From Tigriopus japonicus (Eukaryota; Arthropoda; Copepoda; Harpacticoida; Harpacticidae): DNA of 64,000 nucleotides. Shown here one piece after another: positions 41,296 to 53,493 of this stretch; the first letter of the stretch is position 1; every line of letters starts with the position of its first letter. The notes beneath the pieces are model-generated. The model did not search any database. It saw only the letters and a program-made list of their open reading frames with translations, and was not told the origin of the DNA. Where the stretch lies: assembly GCA_010645155.1 (NCBI GenBank), contig CM021313.1:1178904-1242903 (forward strand), read 5' to 3'. The position numbers and the translations under genes were made by a program.

Positions 41296-43643
41296 TCATT
41301 TGCCATAACCTCCAGGAGGTGGTGGCAAATATCCGTTGTGGGGAGGTCTTGGAGGAGGTTGATTGCAATCGTTTCCATCATAGTTACAAGCAGGGATGTT
41401 GCATTCAGGTTCGCAGCGTCCATTGTTGCGTCGGCTTTCGCAATAATTTGCCTGATATCCGTTTAGACAGCCTCTTTGGGGCGGACTTTGTGGTCTCTGA
41501 GGTCGTTGAGGACGTTGGGGAGGGGAAGGTCTTTGGTTGCACTCTCCATTGTCATATCCACAAGCTTGGTTGTTACATTCGTAATCACACCTGCCATTGT
41601 TGGATCTTCTCTCGCAATAGTCTACCGGTTTACCAGGAATGCATCCTTGTCTTTGGGGTTGAGCAACAACTTCACAATCCCCTCCGTCGTATCCACACGC
41701 TGAAGTGTTGCATTCCGAGTCACAACGCCCATTATTGGCTCGTCGTGGGCAGTAATCTACTTGCCGTCCTCGAAGACAGCCTTGAGGTGCTGCTGTTGGT
41801 GGTGGTTGAGGTCTAAGGGTTGAGACAAGACAGTCTCCTCCATCGTAGCCACAAGCCGCGGTGTTACATTCTTGATCGCAACGTCCATTGCTAGAACGGT
41901 TCGGGCAATAGTCATAAGGTCTTCCACGGAGACATCCTTGGGGAGCAGGAGTGGTCACTGGGGCATTGCAATCGCCTCCGTCATAGCCACAAGCAGGGGT
42001 GTTGCATTCCCGATCGCAACGCCCATTATTGGCCCGGCTGGGGCAGTAATCATAAGGTCTTCCACGGAGACATCCTTGAGGAGCAGGAGTGGTCACTGGG
42101 GCATTGCAATCGCCTCCGTCATAGCCACAAGCAGGAGTGTTGCACTCCCGATCGCAACGCCCATTATTGGCCCGGCTGGGGCAGTAGTCATAAGGTCTTC
42201 CACGGAGACATCCTTGGGGAGCAGGAGTGGTCACTGGGGCATTGCAATCACCTCCGTCATAGCCACAAGCAGGGGTATTACACTCCCGGTCACAACGTCC
42301 GTTACCAGAACGCGAGGGACAATAGTCCACAGGTCTCCCTTGAAGGCACCCTTGTGGCCGTTGAGGGGTTACATTGGTTGGGGGTCTGCTGCCTTGGTTA
42401 TTGTTCCCATTCGTAAATTGGCTTTCAGGCAGGAGACCAGATTCGGCGGTGGGTGTGTAACACCACTTCTTAACGATCGGTTTAGATACTTTTCTGGGAT
42501 TGTTTCTTTGGCGGACGCATATCTCTTTTGGGACATCCACGCAATTTTCAGAGGGCTCCAGTTTAGGTACCAACTTGGTGACGTGCTTGCACTCTGTTTG
42601 AGGTTCCAAGGTACAAATTTCTTCTGGAGATTCTTGAATGATCTGAAATGGAAATTGATCAATGTACCATAATTGTTCCTTATTTCCAAACAAATTGCTG
42701 ACTTACTGTCTCTTCTTTCTCTTGGCATTGCTCTGGTCCAGGTTCTACAGGACAAGCCGAGGGTCCACAAAGTTCATATGGCACCTTCTCGCAATGTGTC
42801 TCTGGGGTGTATTTGTTCACACGCTCGCGTTGAAGGTTGCATTTCTTGACTGGCCAAGCTTTACATTCCTCCTCCGTTGTGTATCCTCGAGTGACTTGTT
42901 TACACTTAAACTCTTGCTCTTCAACACAATTGGGAACATCATCTTCCACCTGATGTTCGTGGTACCTGTAAAAATGTGGCAAACACCTTATTATTATCCT
43001 TCCTAAAAAATCGAGGAGCAATGATGACTTGCCTTGTGGTGCATCGAGTCTGGTACTCAGTGGTGCATTCAATCGGTCCCGGAATGTTACAGTTCCTTAC
43101 CAATGGTTGGAAACAAACCTTCACTTTCTCCTTGATCGCCACATTCTTATAGTCAATAAAGCAGTTTTTTCTGAAATTCTCGTCACATTCCTCCTCTTGT
43201 TGAGGGGTGTAATCCGTTTTGTAGGTAGTATGACATCGCTCGGAGTAACTATGTTTGCAATTGATCACATTATCATATTCAGTCTCCTCAACGGTAACAA
43301 CCTTGTCAATGCAACGCTCTCCAGCAGCGGCAATGGTGCCAATGTCCAGAGCAATCCCATTGCCTTGACCTTGGCGGGAGCCTCGGTTATCATTATATTG
43401 AGTTTGACTGGGGTTTGAAGCATGGTGATGATGAGCATGGTCGTGGTTTGCATGATTATTGTTGGCATTAAAGGGAAATGTTTGCCTTAGGCTTTTTGCC
43501 CCTCGCACAAATGGTTTGATACGATCGCCAAACTTGGGAGCTGGAGAATAATTATTTCGGCCCTTGTGCTGTCCCTCTGCAATTTGAGCTTGAAACAAGC
43601 AAACAGAGCTGAGCAGCAAAAGCTGCAGAGTTGAAACGGAGAG
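41296..43643 (-). CDS. Secreted Cys-rich protein with seven LNR modules (5' exon missing)
   Basis: Three exons were found: 43643-43033, 42965-42707 and 42642-41296. They encode 738 residues plus an unseen first exon. The visible start, LSVSTLQLLLLSSVCLFQA, is a signal-peptide core directly after a splice acceptor, so the ATG lies in an upstream exon I could not place. A His/Asn-rich segment follows, then about 300 residues of paired-cysteine blocks (CTTEYQTRC, CKHVTKLVPKL, KKWCYTPT), a layout I recall from uncharacterised arthropod extracellular proteins. The last 340 or so residues carry seven Lin-12/Notch repeats of the form GCLxGRPxDYC...NGRCDxECNTPACGYDGGDC, linked by short Thr/Pro spacers, then a Pro/Gly-rich end. 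Each keeps six Cys and the Asp/Asn ligands expected to bind calcium. No Notch EGF array or membrane segment is present. The first intron between these exons uses GC-AG sites. Probably a secreted matrix, cuticle or luminal protein. Confidence 0.85.
41931..42344. repeat. 138-bp coding tandem repeats (LNR units)
   Basis: The phrase GACATCCTTG recurs at 41931, 42069 and 42207, exactly 138 bp apart, and the intervening sequence is nearly identical. Each copy encodes one 46-residue LNR module plus its PVTTPAPQ spacer. Neighbouring LNR copies are more diverged, so this part was duplicated or homogenised recently. Confidence 0.92.
42966..43032 (-). other. GC-AG intron in the LNR gene
   Basis: The donor reads CACAAG|GCAAGT and the acceptor TTTACAG|GTACC. 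Joining there keeps the frame (ACC ACA AG|G TAC) and continues the cysteine-block pattern. No GT donor nearby gives both a good consensus and the right phase. AAG|GCAAGT is the usual context of the minor GC-AG class. Length 67 bp. Confidence 0.75.
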
Positions 43644-46600
43644 CTGAAATTCAACATAAAAAGAAACACACGTTTATTTTGAGCTGAGTCATTGGGATCA
43701 TCTTCATTCTTCAAACATATCGAGCACAGTTTTTTTGTAAAAAGAAAAACTGTGCAACGCCTAGGCTGCATAAGCCAAAATAGCTTTGATCTTGAGAAAG
43801 AGATGACTTTTAATTCCTGGCTTTTTTATCGCAAATTTGGCTGAGGCTTCAAAAGTATGAGTACAGTATTTAATGCACCGTCATTGGTATAAAGCATATG
43901 AGTAGACCGATCAACATAGTCAGGGCCTTCTTCATTGCCTTATTTAGGTGGCATTCAAAACCCAAAATGGATGATTGTGTTTGCTTTGAGGAAAAAAATA
44001 CGACATACGTAAAAAATAAACCAAAACCTCTGCAGAATTGTAGGCTGCAATGCAAGAGAATTTTGTGCCAATCTGACTTTTTCAATAATATTTTGTAGAT
44101 TTAGATATTTGTATTTGTCGGAGTGATGTTTTTACTTAGCTCTTCTCAACATTTTTTCTTGTTTATGTTAATTTACCAGGCATGTTCGCATCAACCTTGC
44201 ATTTTGCCCCAAGCGATCAAGCTTCCTGCAAGTCGTACTTTACTAATCGGTTCAATTTAAGGTATCCGGTAATTCCTGATCAAATTCTATCAATGGGATG
44301 CAAAACACTTTTTTCTTTGATGAAGTATTCCTCCTGTCTGACTTGAAAATAAAACTTTGAGACTCCTTAGATACTTTAATCTTCCCAATGACTCTGAGAT
44401 TCCCCGACGTCAGATCTTCATCAGTCAAGCTTTGGCTATTTCATCAGACTATTTTGAGGTGTAAGGGCAAGGATCAACCTCCAAATGTAATTATAACCAG
44501 ACACCCATTTATCATTTAAGGTGCATGGCTGCGCAGAAGGCCCTTGCAAGGAAACAAAGACGCGCAATTATTCCCACGATCCCCTCGGTACTTATTCGAC
44601 GGAAGTCAGTTTTAGCTCGTCTTTCTCGACTCGAAAGGTCCCTAACAAAGATAGCTCTTTCCAGGATCTGCATTCTACAATCAGCTCATCCGTGACTAGT
44701 CTCAATTCCAACAAGCTACCTGCCACATCTCATTTTCCATGCATGTTAATGTTTCCATCTATTCAGAACCTTCAAAATGACGCTTTCAGGCACCCAAAAC
44801 TTGGTGGTTTGTTATTCCTACTAGTCTCCAATAAATGCACAGCTTGGGTGTGGAGAGGTTCCAATTTATACCGACCATATAAGGAAAATTGGGCTCAAAT
44901 GGAAGGCTAATAGCACAACTCTGATGTAAGAGAGAATAATCAAAAGGTTTGAGTCGACGGCAAGCCCTGGTCGCAACCCTCGAACGGGGGTTTATGGTAA
45001 GAAAATTGGTTCAGGCCAACCTGGTCACTGAACCTTACTCGCTCAATGCTCTGGATTTGACCTTGAACATCATTTGAACCAGAGCACCAGCTCGTTGATG
45101 ACCATCTTCCACCTCCTGGCGCTCATCGTGACAGTCTGGATTTACGCTTGTATTTATTGCACAGCTTGAGCTCGACCACCAACCAATTGATTGGCAAGTA
45201 AATGGTTTTAATGGTTGTTCAAGTAGAGCATGCTGGGTCAGGCTCGAGCTTGAGTCGCGGTGAGTAAGACATACTACGAAGAAGAAGAATGATGAGAGAA
45301 TCTACACTACGTAAAGGAGATGCTAAACAATGGTTCGGCATTTTTGCAAGCTCATCGAACCAAAAGCAGAACAATATGGAGCAGAGATAATCTCTCTGTG
45401 AGACGGGAATTAATCGTTGTTTTTTGTACCAAATGCAAGAACCATGAAAGAAGGTGTTGTTTTTTCCGTAATCAATTTATTTTATTCATCTCAGAAGGTG
45501 ATGCGTAATGAGCTCAATCTTTAATCCTAATTGAAAAAAATCCAACCAATGGACTGTTTGATTTGAAAGACCATTATCATTTTTCTTTTTTTCAACGCCT
45601 TCCGCTCTCATTTGAATTTTAGTTTGTTGCTTATTGTTGCATTTCAATGATTTCGCTTCCCAGCAAAATATAAGCTTTTGAAGGAAATACCTTTTTCTGT
45701 TTTTCAAAGTTAGTAATACTGACTTATTGTTTGTCTGATTAATATCCTCATTGCAAGGTAATAAATAAAGAACTATCGTACTTCCTTGACGCCTACTTTT
45801 GTAGATTGGTCATTGGTTATTCTCACGTTCAAGGTTTAAAAGCCTAATTATCTTTGTAACGTGCTTGAGTTCAACTGTTGCATGAACTCTTTTCTTTTGT
45901 TGACCCTTAATTAGGAGCAAACTGAACGAGCATTTAGAGATGCTTGTTGTTCGGTAATGCCTTTTGAACTTTGGGTTCAATGACTCTAATGAGCCCCATA
46001 CTTTTAAGTACAAACTCTGAATGACACGCATCATGATCAATCAAATTCGTGGACAAGTCAAAAGCTCAATCTCTTTTGAATTTCATTAGTCATGGTTTTC
46101 CAAAAATGATGCTAGATTTGGTACGATTAAGAAGCGAGTTACTGATTGATCTATCATTAAATGAATGTATTGGATGGCCGTTTATCACGTCACTAATTCA
46201 CTGTCTCCGAACCACAAAACTAAAAAAAAGCCAACGGAACCTTTTCCGGAGCTCAAGATTATGGATTAGTGTTTCAATCTTCCGGGATTGAAAGAGGAAG
46301 AGAGCCAAAGTGCAACTCTTCAATAATCTATTCTTAAAATGATTGACAACCAACTTCAAGGATGTTATGAAGGGAAGGAGCAGAGATCACCAACAATATG
46401 ACGTTATACGAAAATAGATTAAAGAACTTAGATTCAAGGCAATTCCTTCGGCAAAGATTTACGTGACAAATTGGAATAGGAGGATTCCCAGGCTTCTTTG
46501 GTTCAGTCTTGCATATCATTGATTATGATGCCTCCGTTGGCGATGTGTGGCTTTGAAAGAGTCGTACACATGTTCCAACTCGAATGGCGTAAACTACTCA

Positions 46601-47313
46601 AGTGCACTTTATCACTCCTAGGAAAAATAGCTTGCTAAAATTGGCTCGTGTAAAGAAAAGAATCACCAACATTCATCAAAGAGCCATCGACAACTCCCAT
46701 TTACCAAATGATGAAAACTTAAAAAATGGCAGCTTTTCGTAGGGAAAAAGAGTGGCAACTCTTTCCACCAACAGGATGTAGACCGCACAATGGAATAAGA
46801 TTTTGATCAGTTTGTAGGGATTCATTTTGTCCATCTTCACGTTCTCAAGTAACGCAAGTCATGAGTCAAAATGGATGGCGTTCTAGTAACTAAAAATGCT
46901 AATTTTTGCCTTGTGACAGCAAAATTAGTTTGAAACAATTTTTTTTCGAGAAAAAGGGAACTTGGAATGCTTTGGGAGTCCTTGTGCTCAATGCACTCAA
47001 GAAAACCCCATAAATATGCCTTTATTGGCAATCTTAAACATAACGATCTAAACGAAACTAAACGATCTCAGCCACTTTTAAAGATTTTAAAGATACGAAA
47101 GATTGGCAACACCATCTGCAGTAGCGAGTCACTGAAAGGTGAAAAGGTCATAAGTGACCTCTACTGTAAATCAAGATGGGCACTGGTCGACCATGAGTAG
47201 AAATTGAAGGCACACGGGAACACTTCAGATGGTTCGTTTCAAACCTGCTATATTTTTTTACTGAAGCAAGGTTCGGTAGATCTCAAAATGTAGTACATGT
47301 TACCTACAGCATG
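43644..47313. other. Intergenic, no supported gene
   Basis: This should contain the first exon and promoter of the LNR gene close to its left edge. A 129-codon frame at 44521-44910 (+) and others lack any recognisable domain. Confidence 0.45.
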
Positions 47314-47954
47314 AATGGGTGATGCAGGGGGAGGTTTGAGTGATCTCTTCAAAAATCTTATCGCGGGCGGATGGCAGGCTTGTTTCGCAACAGTGGGTGG
47401 CTCGTGAGAATTTGGGCAGTTAAAGGGTTTTCGCAATTTACAGACCGCCCTTGCGAATTAGTTGCCATGAAAAATGTCGAATTGCAAGTTTGAACACCTT
47501 TGGTTAGGATTTTGGAAAAAAATGCACACTTTATTTGCTCGTTCTTGCACGAGAAAATTCTCAACAAAAGGCCACTTTTTTGGGGTAAGTACAAGTGTAA
47601 GTGATGTTATAAGCACTGATTTGTATTGTAAAGCTCCAAAACTATCAAGGTACCAAACAAAATGCCGTTTTTTGTTCGTGTTTCTCTTCAATATCAAAGG
47701 TCTTTTTTAAGTGCTTGCCATTTTTTAATCAATAGAATAATTTTGCAAATTCTTACAAAACCGAGAGTCAAAATGTCCATACTGGCAATTCGACATTTTT
47801 TGTAGCATCTAAGTCATAAGGGCGGTCTGTAAAACGCGAAAACCCTTGCACTGACCAAAATCTTATATTGACGAACAAGCCTTTTCTCTTTTTTCATCCG
47901 CCCGCGATAAGATTTTTGAAGAGATCACTCAAACCTCCCCCTGCATTCCCCATT
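47314..47954. mobile_element. 641-bp inverted-repeat (foldback/MITE-like) element
   Basis: The left arm, about 47314-47452, and right arm, about 47817-47954, are inverted copies. Shared words include ATGCAGGGGGAGGTTTGAG, GATCTCTTCAAAAATCTTAT, CGCGGGCGGATG and TTTACAGACCGCCCTT, interrupted by small indels. A weaker inverted match around AAAATGTCGAATTGC extends the palindrome inward on both sides (near 47470 and 47785). There is no transposase frame. Target duplications could not be defined. Confidence 0.8.
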
Positions 47955-50900
47955 AAAAGTCTATACGACAAATTTATCTAGCCCAAGGGTATCAGAGACA
48001 ACTATAGATGGAAAAGCACTCACCCAGTTCATGTCTCTGCTTTCTTGAGGCACTAGACACGAATCTGCTTGGGCATTGATTGCTCCCGGGAGTTCTGAAA
48101 AGGTCCGGGTCACGTTTGCAACTGCCCGACGTCAGCTCGGAGATTCAAGTTCAAGATCAAGCGTCCAAGACAAGTCTCAATGGTTCGTTCGTACCTTGCA
48201 TCATGGTTGCATGCTTGCTTGCTTGCCTTCCAACCATCGCGTTTGACTTCTTGTTGCCGGGAGCACTCGTTGCATGGATTCTCTGGAATGGAAGATCCTC
48301 CTCTAAGCGGACCACAAAGGGCTCTCAAACACGCTGTTGCGCTGTTTTTCTGTCGTATGATGATAATGACGATGATGACGAAGAAGAAGAAGGTGTTGGA
48401 CCGAATTCCCGGATGAACAGGACTCGTATTCCGAGGGCCTGACATGAAGAAGACGATTGATATGGCGTCGTTAAGTCCAGAGAGCCTTCTGCATTCATGG
48501 GTATTTCAGCTTGGTTGGGAGCTCTCCCAAAAAATCCAGGACTGGAATGCTTACTTTCCGGTGTTTTGAGGCAATTTTGTACCATCGTCATTAATGTTAT
48601 GGTTGTTTTTCCTCATGAAGATTTTTTATTAGACCAAGCTCATTTGTCTGTACAGCATTTGAAAGAGCTTGCAACAGGAAAATCGGTCCAAATTTAATCA
48701 CGGCAACTCAAGGCCGTTGGTAATCGTTTTTGTCTGAATCTTTTGGAATGATTCCTTTCCTTCGTGCGTCGTGCCGTAAAAAACACTTGGGAATTTGCCA
48801 ACCATATGACCGTACTTAAAAGTTAACCGATCTTGATCTTTAGTGTCGAGCCTTTCATCTTCCACAATTACTTGTCAAAGAAAATATCGTTGAGCCGGAT
48901 TGGATCAAAACATGAATGTTAAAGGTAAAGGGCGAAGCACTCTTCAACTAAAGAAAGAATTACTTAGTTCATTCGAGTTGGGTTTGATCGAATATTTTTT
49001 GAGTAGTCTGCAATCCATTGCCTTAAAACCTGAGGACAACATGCCCAGGGATTTCAAATTTGGGTAAATGAGGAATAGATTTTGCTCATGTATTTCTTTT
49101 AAATTTGATTCAAACGGTGAAGATTCCTTTCAAAATTCCACTAAATAACAAAAACCGGACAAAAATGGACATTTCTGGCGAAAATTGTAAGAAAAGACGA
49201 GAAGTACAAATAAGTGATCATATATTGCTAAAAATATTTTTGCGTTCTTTCCCAATCCCTAATTTGTTACACCTAACACTCCTATTACAATACTTATCCA
49301 GCATGATAATGGTGATGATAAACCACTAGATAGTGCAAAAGTTAGAGATGTGGAAATGCTAAAGTAAGACAATACAAAGGCGACAAAAGTCATATTCGTT
49401 GCCCTTTCTATGGGCAACTATTCGACATTTAGGGTGTTTCTCAGTGCAACGACCGGGCTGTCACGCATGACCAAGAATCGTCGTTAGCAATCCTTGCGGA
49501 AGCCTCATCGTGGAGGTCATTATCAACCAGGCTGTCGAAAGATTTCCGCCACAAAAGCCAATACCAATATGTGCTTGAACAATAAGAGCTCCATTTATCT
49601 ATCAATAAGTTTGAATTTTTCAGCATTCCACAGCACACAACCTGCTAAGTATTAGCAATGCCCTTTCGATCCCTTGCTACGTGGCAATCATCCAAATTTG
49701 ACAGGGTTGTAAAAATGGACCCCAATTTTACAGTTGCAATATTGTTTAAACCACTCAAATAGATTACAAATATTTGAACTAATTTAGTTCAGACGGCAGA
49801 ATGTTTAACAGGGGTTGGTATTGTCGTTCTCTTTCGACGCCTAAAATTGCATAAAATATTGATAAGTGGATCCAACTTCTAATGTGCACCTTTGCACCTT
49901 TGAGTAATTAGACTGCAATACTGAATAAACAATAAAATGTCGAATGAGAGTGGAATATTGTACTGTGACTCAAGGTGAACACGTACCACTAGAGTTTATT
50001 TGTGAATTATTTGTCCAATGTCTTGAGATCAAGCGCAACAACATTCCAATCTGGACTCTTTTAATGAGTTGGAATACATTCCGAACCATCGATTTTTATT
50101 GAAGCCATTTGGCATGAATGGATGATTTACACATGTGTTGTTCTCTCCTCAATTCGGACGGAATGAGCATGTATTTTCGATGGCTCGTTCATTCAATTCG
50201 ACCATTGGTTCAGAGTTGTTGCTATGGTTACCATACGACGAGGATTCCGGTCAGTCCCGCGCCTGAACAATGAATTCTCTGAGGTAGCCGATATCGTGGA
50301 AGCTTTTGAGCTTTCTGACTTTTGAACTTGTATTTCATGGCATCATGATGCAGCCCAGTCTAAGTCAGCGCAGGCCCGGCAATTCTCCACATTCTCACAC
50401 ATACTCATCAAAATTTTATTCTCAAGTACGAATCATCAAGTGCCCCAGCGGAGAAGAGGTGAATGTGAACATTCTGAGGGCAAATGAGTTGGTCCGAAAT
50501 CTAAGATCACACCTAGATGATAAAAGCATCATCAAAATTGGGCCCAGCCTAACCCCAAAAAATGCCAATCGCTGATCTGATCTGGATTGATTTAAGACAA
50601 ACAAAAGAAAGTTGTTATTATATCTTATTTCCACACATCTTGAAGTAAACTAAATGGGTAATCATCTGAAATTGAATTCATCTGGACAGGCAGGAGTGAT
50701 TCCGCATACATTTCATCTAAAGCATATTTCGCTGATTTCAATGATTTACATATAAAGTACGTCGTGACGAATAGCTCAAGGACTCCGATGTCGTGCCAAA
50801 GCATGAATAATACATATCGTCTGGGCATATTGCAGACCTGGCATGATCTGGATCTCAAACCGATCCCTCATCAATAGGGCTATTCAAAATATGAAAATGC

Positions 50901-50968
50901 GCTTTTTGCCAATATGATCTATGTTTTTTTGACTTCTTGGCATCGATTTATTAAAGCAGATTTGTGTA
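47955..50968. other. Intergenic, no supported gene
   Basis: A GAT/GAA-rich microsatellite lies at about 48357-48392. The 120-codon frame over it (48080-48442) and its antisense partner are mostly low complexity. No domain was recognised. Confidence 0.5.
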
Positions 50969-51689
50969 CAGGGTGTCCCAGCCTATTTGTCCGGCGCAGA
51001 AAAAACGCAAAGCTTGCATGATTCAAGCTGAAATGCCAATTTCTCGCTTTTGTATGTATTCAGCAGAGTCTGCTAAATCATTTTGCTTTTCAAATCAACG
51101 CGGTTGGTCAATCAATAGTCATGCAATTGGCTAACAGAAACCGCATGGGGGATATGTACCGCGCCGGTGCCGACAACACCATTATCGCGTCAGTCATCGG
51201 TGTCAATGAGCGGACCATCAGGAGGGCTAGGATAAGGTTCGATGAACCTCATGCGTCTTCCAGCAAGATTTGGTACCCGGACACTCAGCCAAATCGTTCA
51301 AACCTGGATGGAGGACAACGTGGCATTCTGGCCAAAGGGGTTGCGGCCGTCCAAAAGTCCAGACCTCAACCCCTTGGACTATGTCGTGTGGGGCGTCATG
51401 GATGCCAAGGCCCAGGCAACCCCTCACTCCAGTGTTGGCGCACTCAAGTCACTCATCACCAAGGAGTGGGGCAACATCTCCAAGGATTTCATCAAGAAGA
51501 GTTGCTTGTCCTCCACAGCCGGATTGAGGCCGTCATTGCAGCTGACAGGAGCCACATTGAGTAAATTGTTTGCTAATTGTGTGCACAAAATACACAAAAA
51601 AATTGAAGATTGTATTCTCTTTATTGCCAAAGTTATTCTTTATGACGTTCAACAAGTCCGACACTGGACAATTGGGCTGGGACACCCTG
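50969..51689 (+). mobile_element. Internally deleted mariner-type element
   Basis: Terminal inverted repeats start CAGGGTGTCCCAGCC at both ends, extend about 25 bp with a few mismatches, and are flanked by TA on both sides, the Tc1/mariner target duplication. At 721 bp it is about half a full mariner. Transposase pieces remain in three frames. From 51121 there is a helix-turn-helix start (RMGDMYRAGADNTIIASVIG, then NERTIRRARIRF). Around 51255 there is a VFQQD...PGHSAK block (second catalytic Asp). From about 51296 there is EDNVAFWPKGL and SPDLNPLDYVVWG (third catalytic Asp). The C-terminal RIEAVIAADRSHIE is back in the first frame. The region with the first catalytic Asp is deleted. The element cannot encode an active enzyme. 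Confidence 0.92.
51121..51564 (+). pseudogene. Mariner transposase remnant
   Basis: The longest single frame here (147 codons) holds true transposase only at its two ends, the N-terminal DNA-binding segment and the last 18 or so residues. The middle is read correctly only in the other two plus-strand frames, which shows at least three frame breaks besides the large internal deletion. Confidence 0.85.
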
Positions 51690-53108
51690 TATATATCCAT
51701 CATTTTTGTGTTTATAAGGAATCCAATAAAAATTGCGTATCAAAAATAATATCTAAATTACACTCTCTGTATCTTCAACGGCATCTACGTACTCGTATCA
51801 AATGCGAGTAGAGATTGTTGGCTAATTTACCTTTCATGCATAAAATTTATTTGCATTTTTTGACTAACCCTCTACGTCATCGAAATATTTCATGGTATAG
51901 AGGCAGAAAGGTCAAAGTTGACAAGACATTACGGCAATGTTAACTTATGGTGCCATGCGATAAATCATTAACCTCCGTTCGTATCTTTGTGGGTAATTCG
52001 GACAATCAAACACTTCTACGATCAACCGAAACCTCGATTAAGGAGGGCAAAATTAGGTAAGTCAATTATGTACGTAATTACTCTTTTTTAGGGCATTTAT
52101 TAGTTTCCAAACTTTCACCGTAAATTGAGACAAAGCGAGACGAAAAGGTAACATTCAGAAATAGCGGAAAGGCACTGGTACTTACTAATGATGAACTGAA
52201 AGAGCGCTTAACCGAAACTGAAATCAGGTGACTAAAATATTAGATATAATAATAATAATAATAATTAACCTATAAAAATATATTACCTTTTTGTGGTTAA
52301 TGTGTGTTGTGTTGTGGTATGTGTTTGAAGAGGAGAAATCCCTTCGACATAAGCGAAATCAAACTCGAAAAAAATTTGTGCCAAAGCGCTTTCGGCCCAT
52401 CAATTGCATTTCCCAACATTTTGTCTTTGCCATGTACAGTCTTCTAGCTCTACTAGACCTTCTTAAATGCGCTCAAAGGAGATGTATACAAATCGCTACT
52501 TATTATTAGGGTGTGGACTTTTATTGGTCGAAACGGCAAAACGTTAATATTTTAGGTGGCTTTTTGAAAAAAAATTGAAAATGCCGAAAAAGTCGGGAAA
52601 ATGTCAAAATAGGAAAATAGTTAGAAATTTAAAATTCTAGTTAGAATCTGTTTTTCCATTGCCTATTTATTATCCTTACATATTTATATGTAAATAAGAT
52701 TGTTCAATCATGTGAAATATACGGCAGTATTGGAACAGTGAAAATGGCAGTATAGATTTCTTCCTAGAACTGTCTGCTGGCCTTAGATCATAGTGGGTAT
52801 TTGTCCCCATGCATTACGCAATTTTTCTTAAACAGATTCATCAAAGTTTCAACTGAGCGCAAGCACTAAGACAAGTCTTAAACACGCAAGTCTTATACAC
52901 AAGCGCAAACACGAGTCTTCTACACGTAGATCTAATCAAGTTATTTTTTTCACAATACTCCACACTTTCCATTCTTTGTAAATAACGTTTAGAAATCTGC
53001 AAGGTATGTATGAACCATTTTTTTACCAATGATAACCTTCAATTCGAATAGAAAACACAAGCAATCCTAACACTTCATTGTAGAGATATCTCCATCTCTA
53101 TCTGATAC
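51690..53108. other. Intergenic, no supported gene
   Basis: A short ATA repeat lies at about 52246-52265. Open frames are short and unrecognised. Confidence 0.5.
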
Positions 53109-53114
53109 TTTATT
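53109..53114 (-). other. Candidate polyadenylation signal for Nuak
   Basis: AATAAA on the minus strand, about 380 bp past the Nuak stop codon. Confidence 0.45.
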
Positions 53115-53493
53115 GTTAAGTGTCTATTTGGAATAAAGTGAGTCTTTCGTTCGATTTACCTCCCAAACTTTCAACCAAAAGGAGACAAGAACAGGAGTCT
53201 GAACATGTGGATTATGAAGTTACTTACTTTGTGGTTTCCCCATACAGAATGGCTAACGGATTGCTTTTAAGAATTTTGCTGGGCTGTGATGATTTGGGCT
53301 CGACAAATTGGTACGTGGGTTGAAAGGGTTCAAAATTCACCGTCTAGTAAGATCTGACAAAGAATGGAGATATCAACTGAAGATTTGAAAGTACTCAGAT
53401 TCGTGTAACGATTTGGAGGTGGGTCTTATTATTCCTTATTCCGAAGATGATGGCATGCATTTACACAATTACAAGTATTCTCCCCTTTTCATT

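Noticed and set aside
41872..42672. 266-codon plus-strand frame with repeated SIARTV/RSSTETSL phrases
   Set aside because: It is the antisense reading of the LNR exon; its internal repeats simply mirror the 138-bp units.
48080..48445. Overlapping plus (120 codons) and minus (111 codons) frames
   Set aside because: Much of both is the GAT/GAA repeat; no domain recognised.
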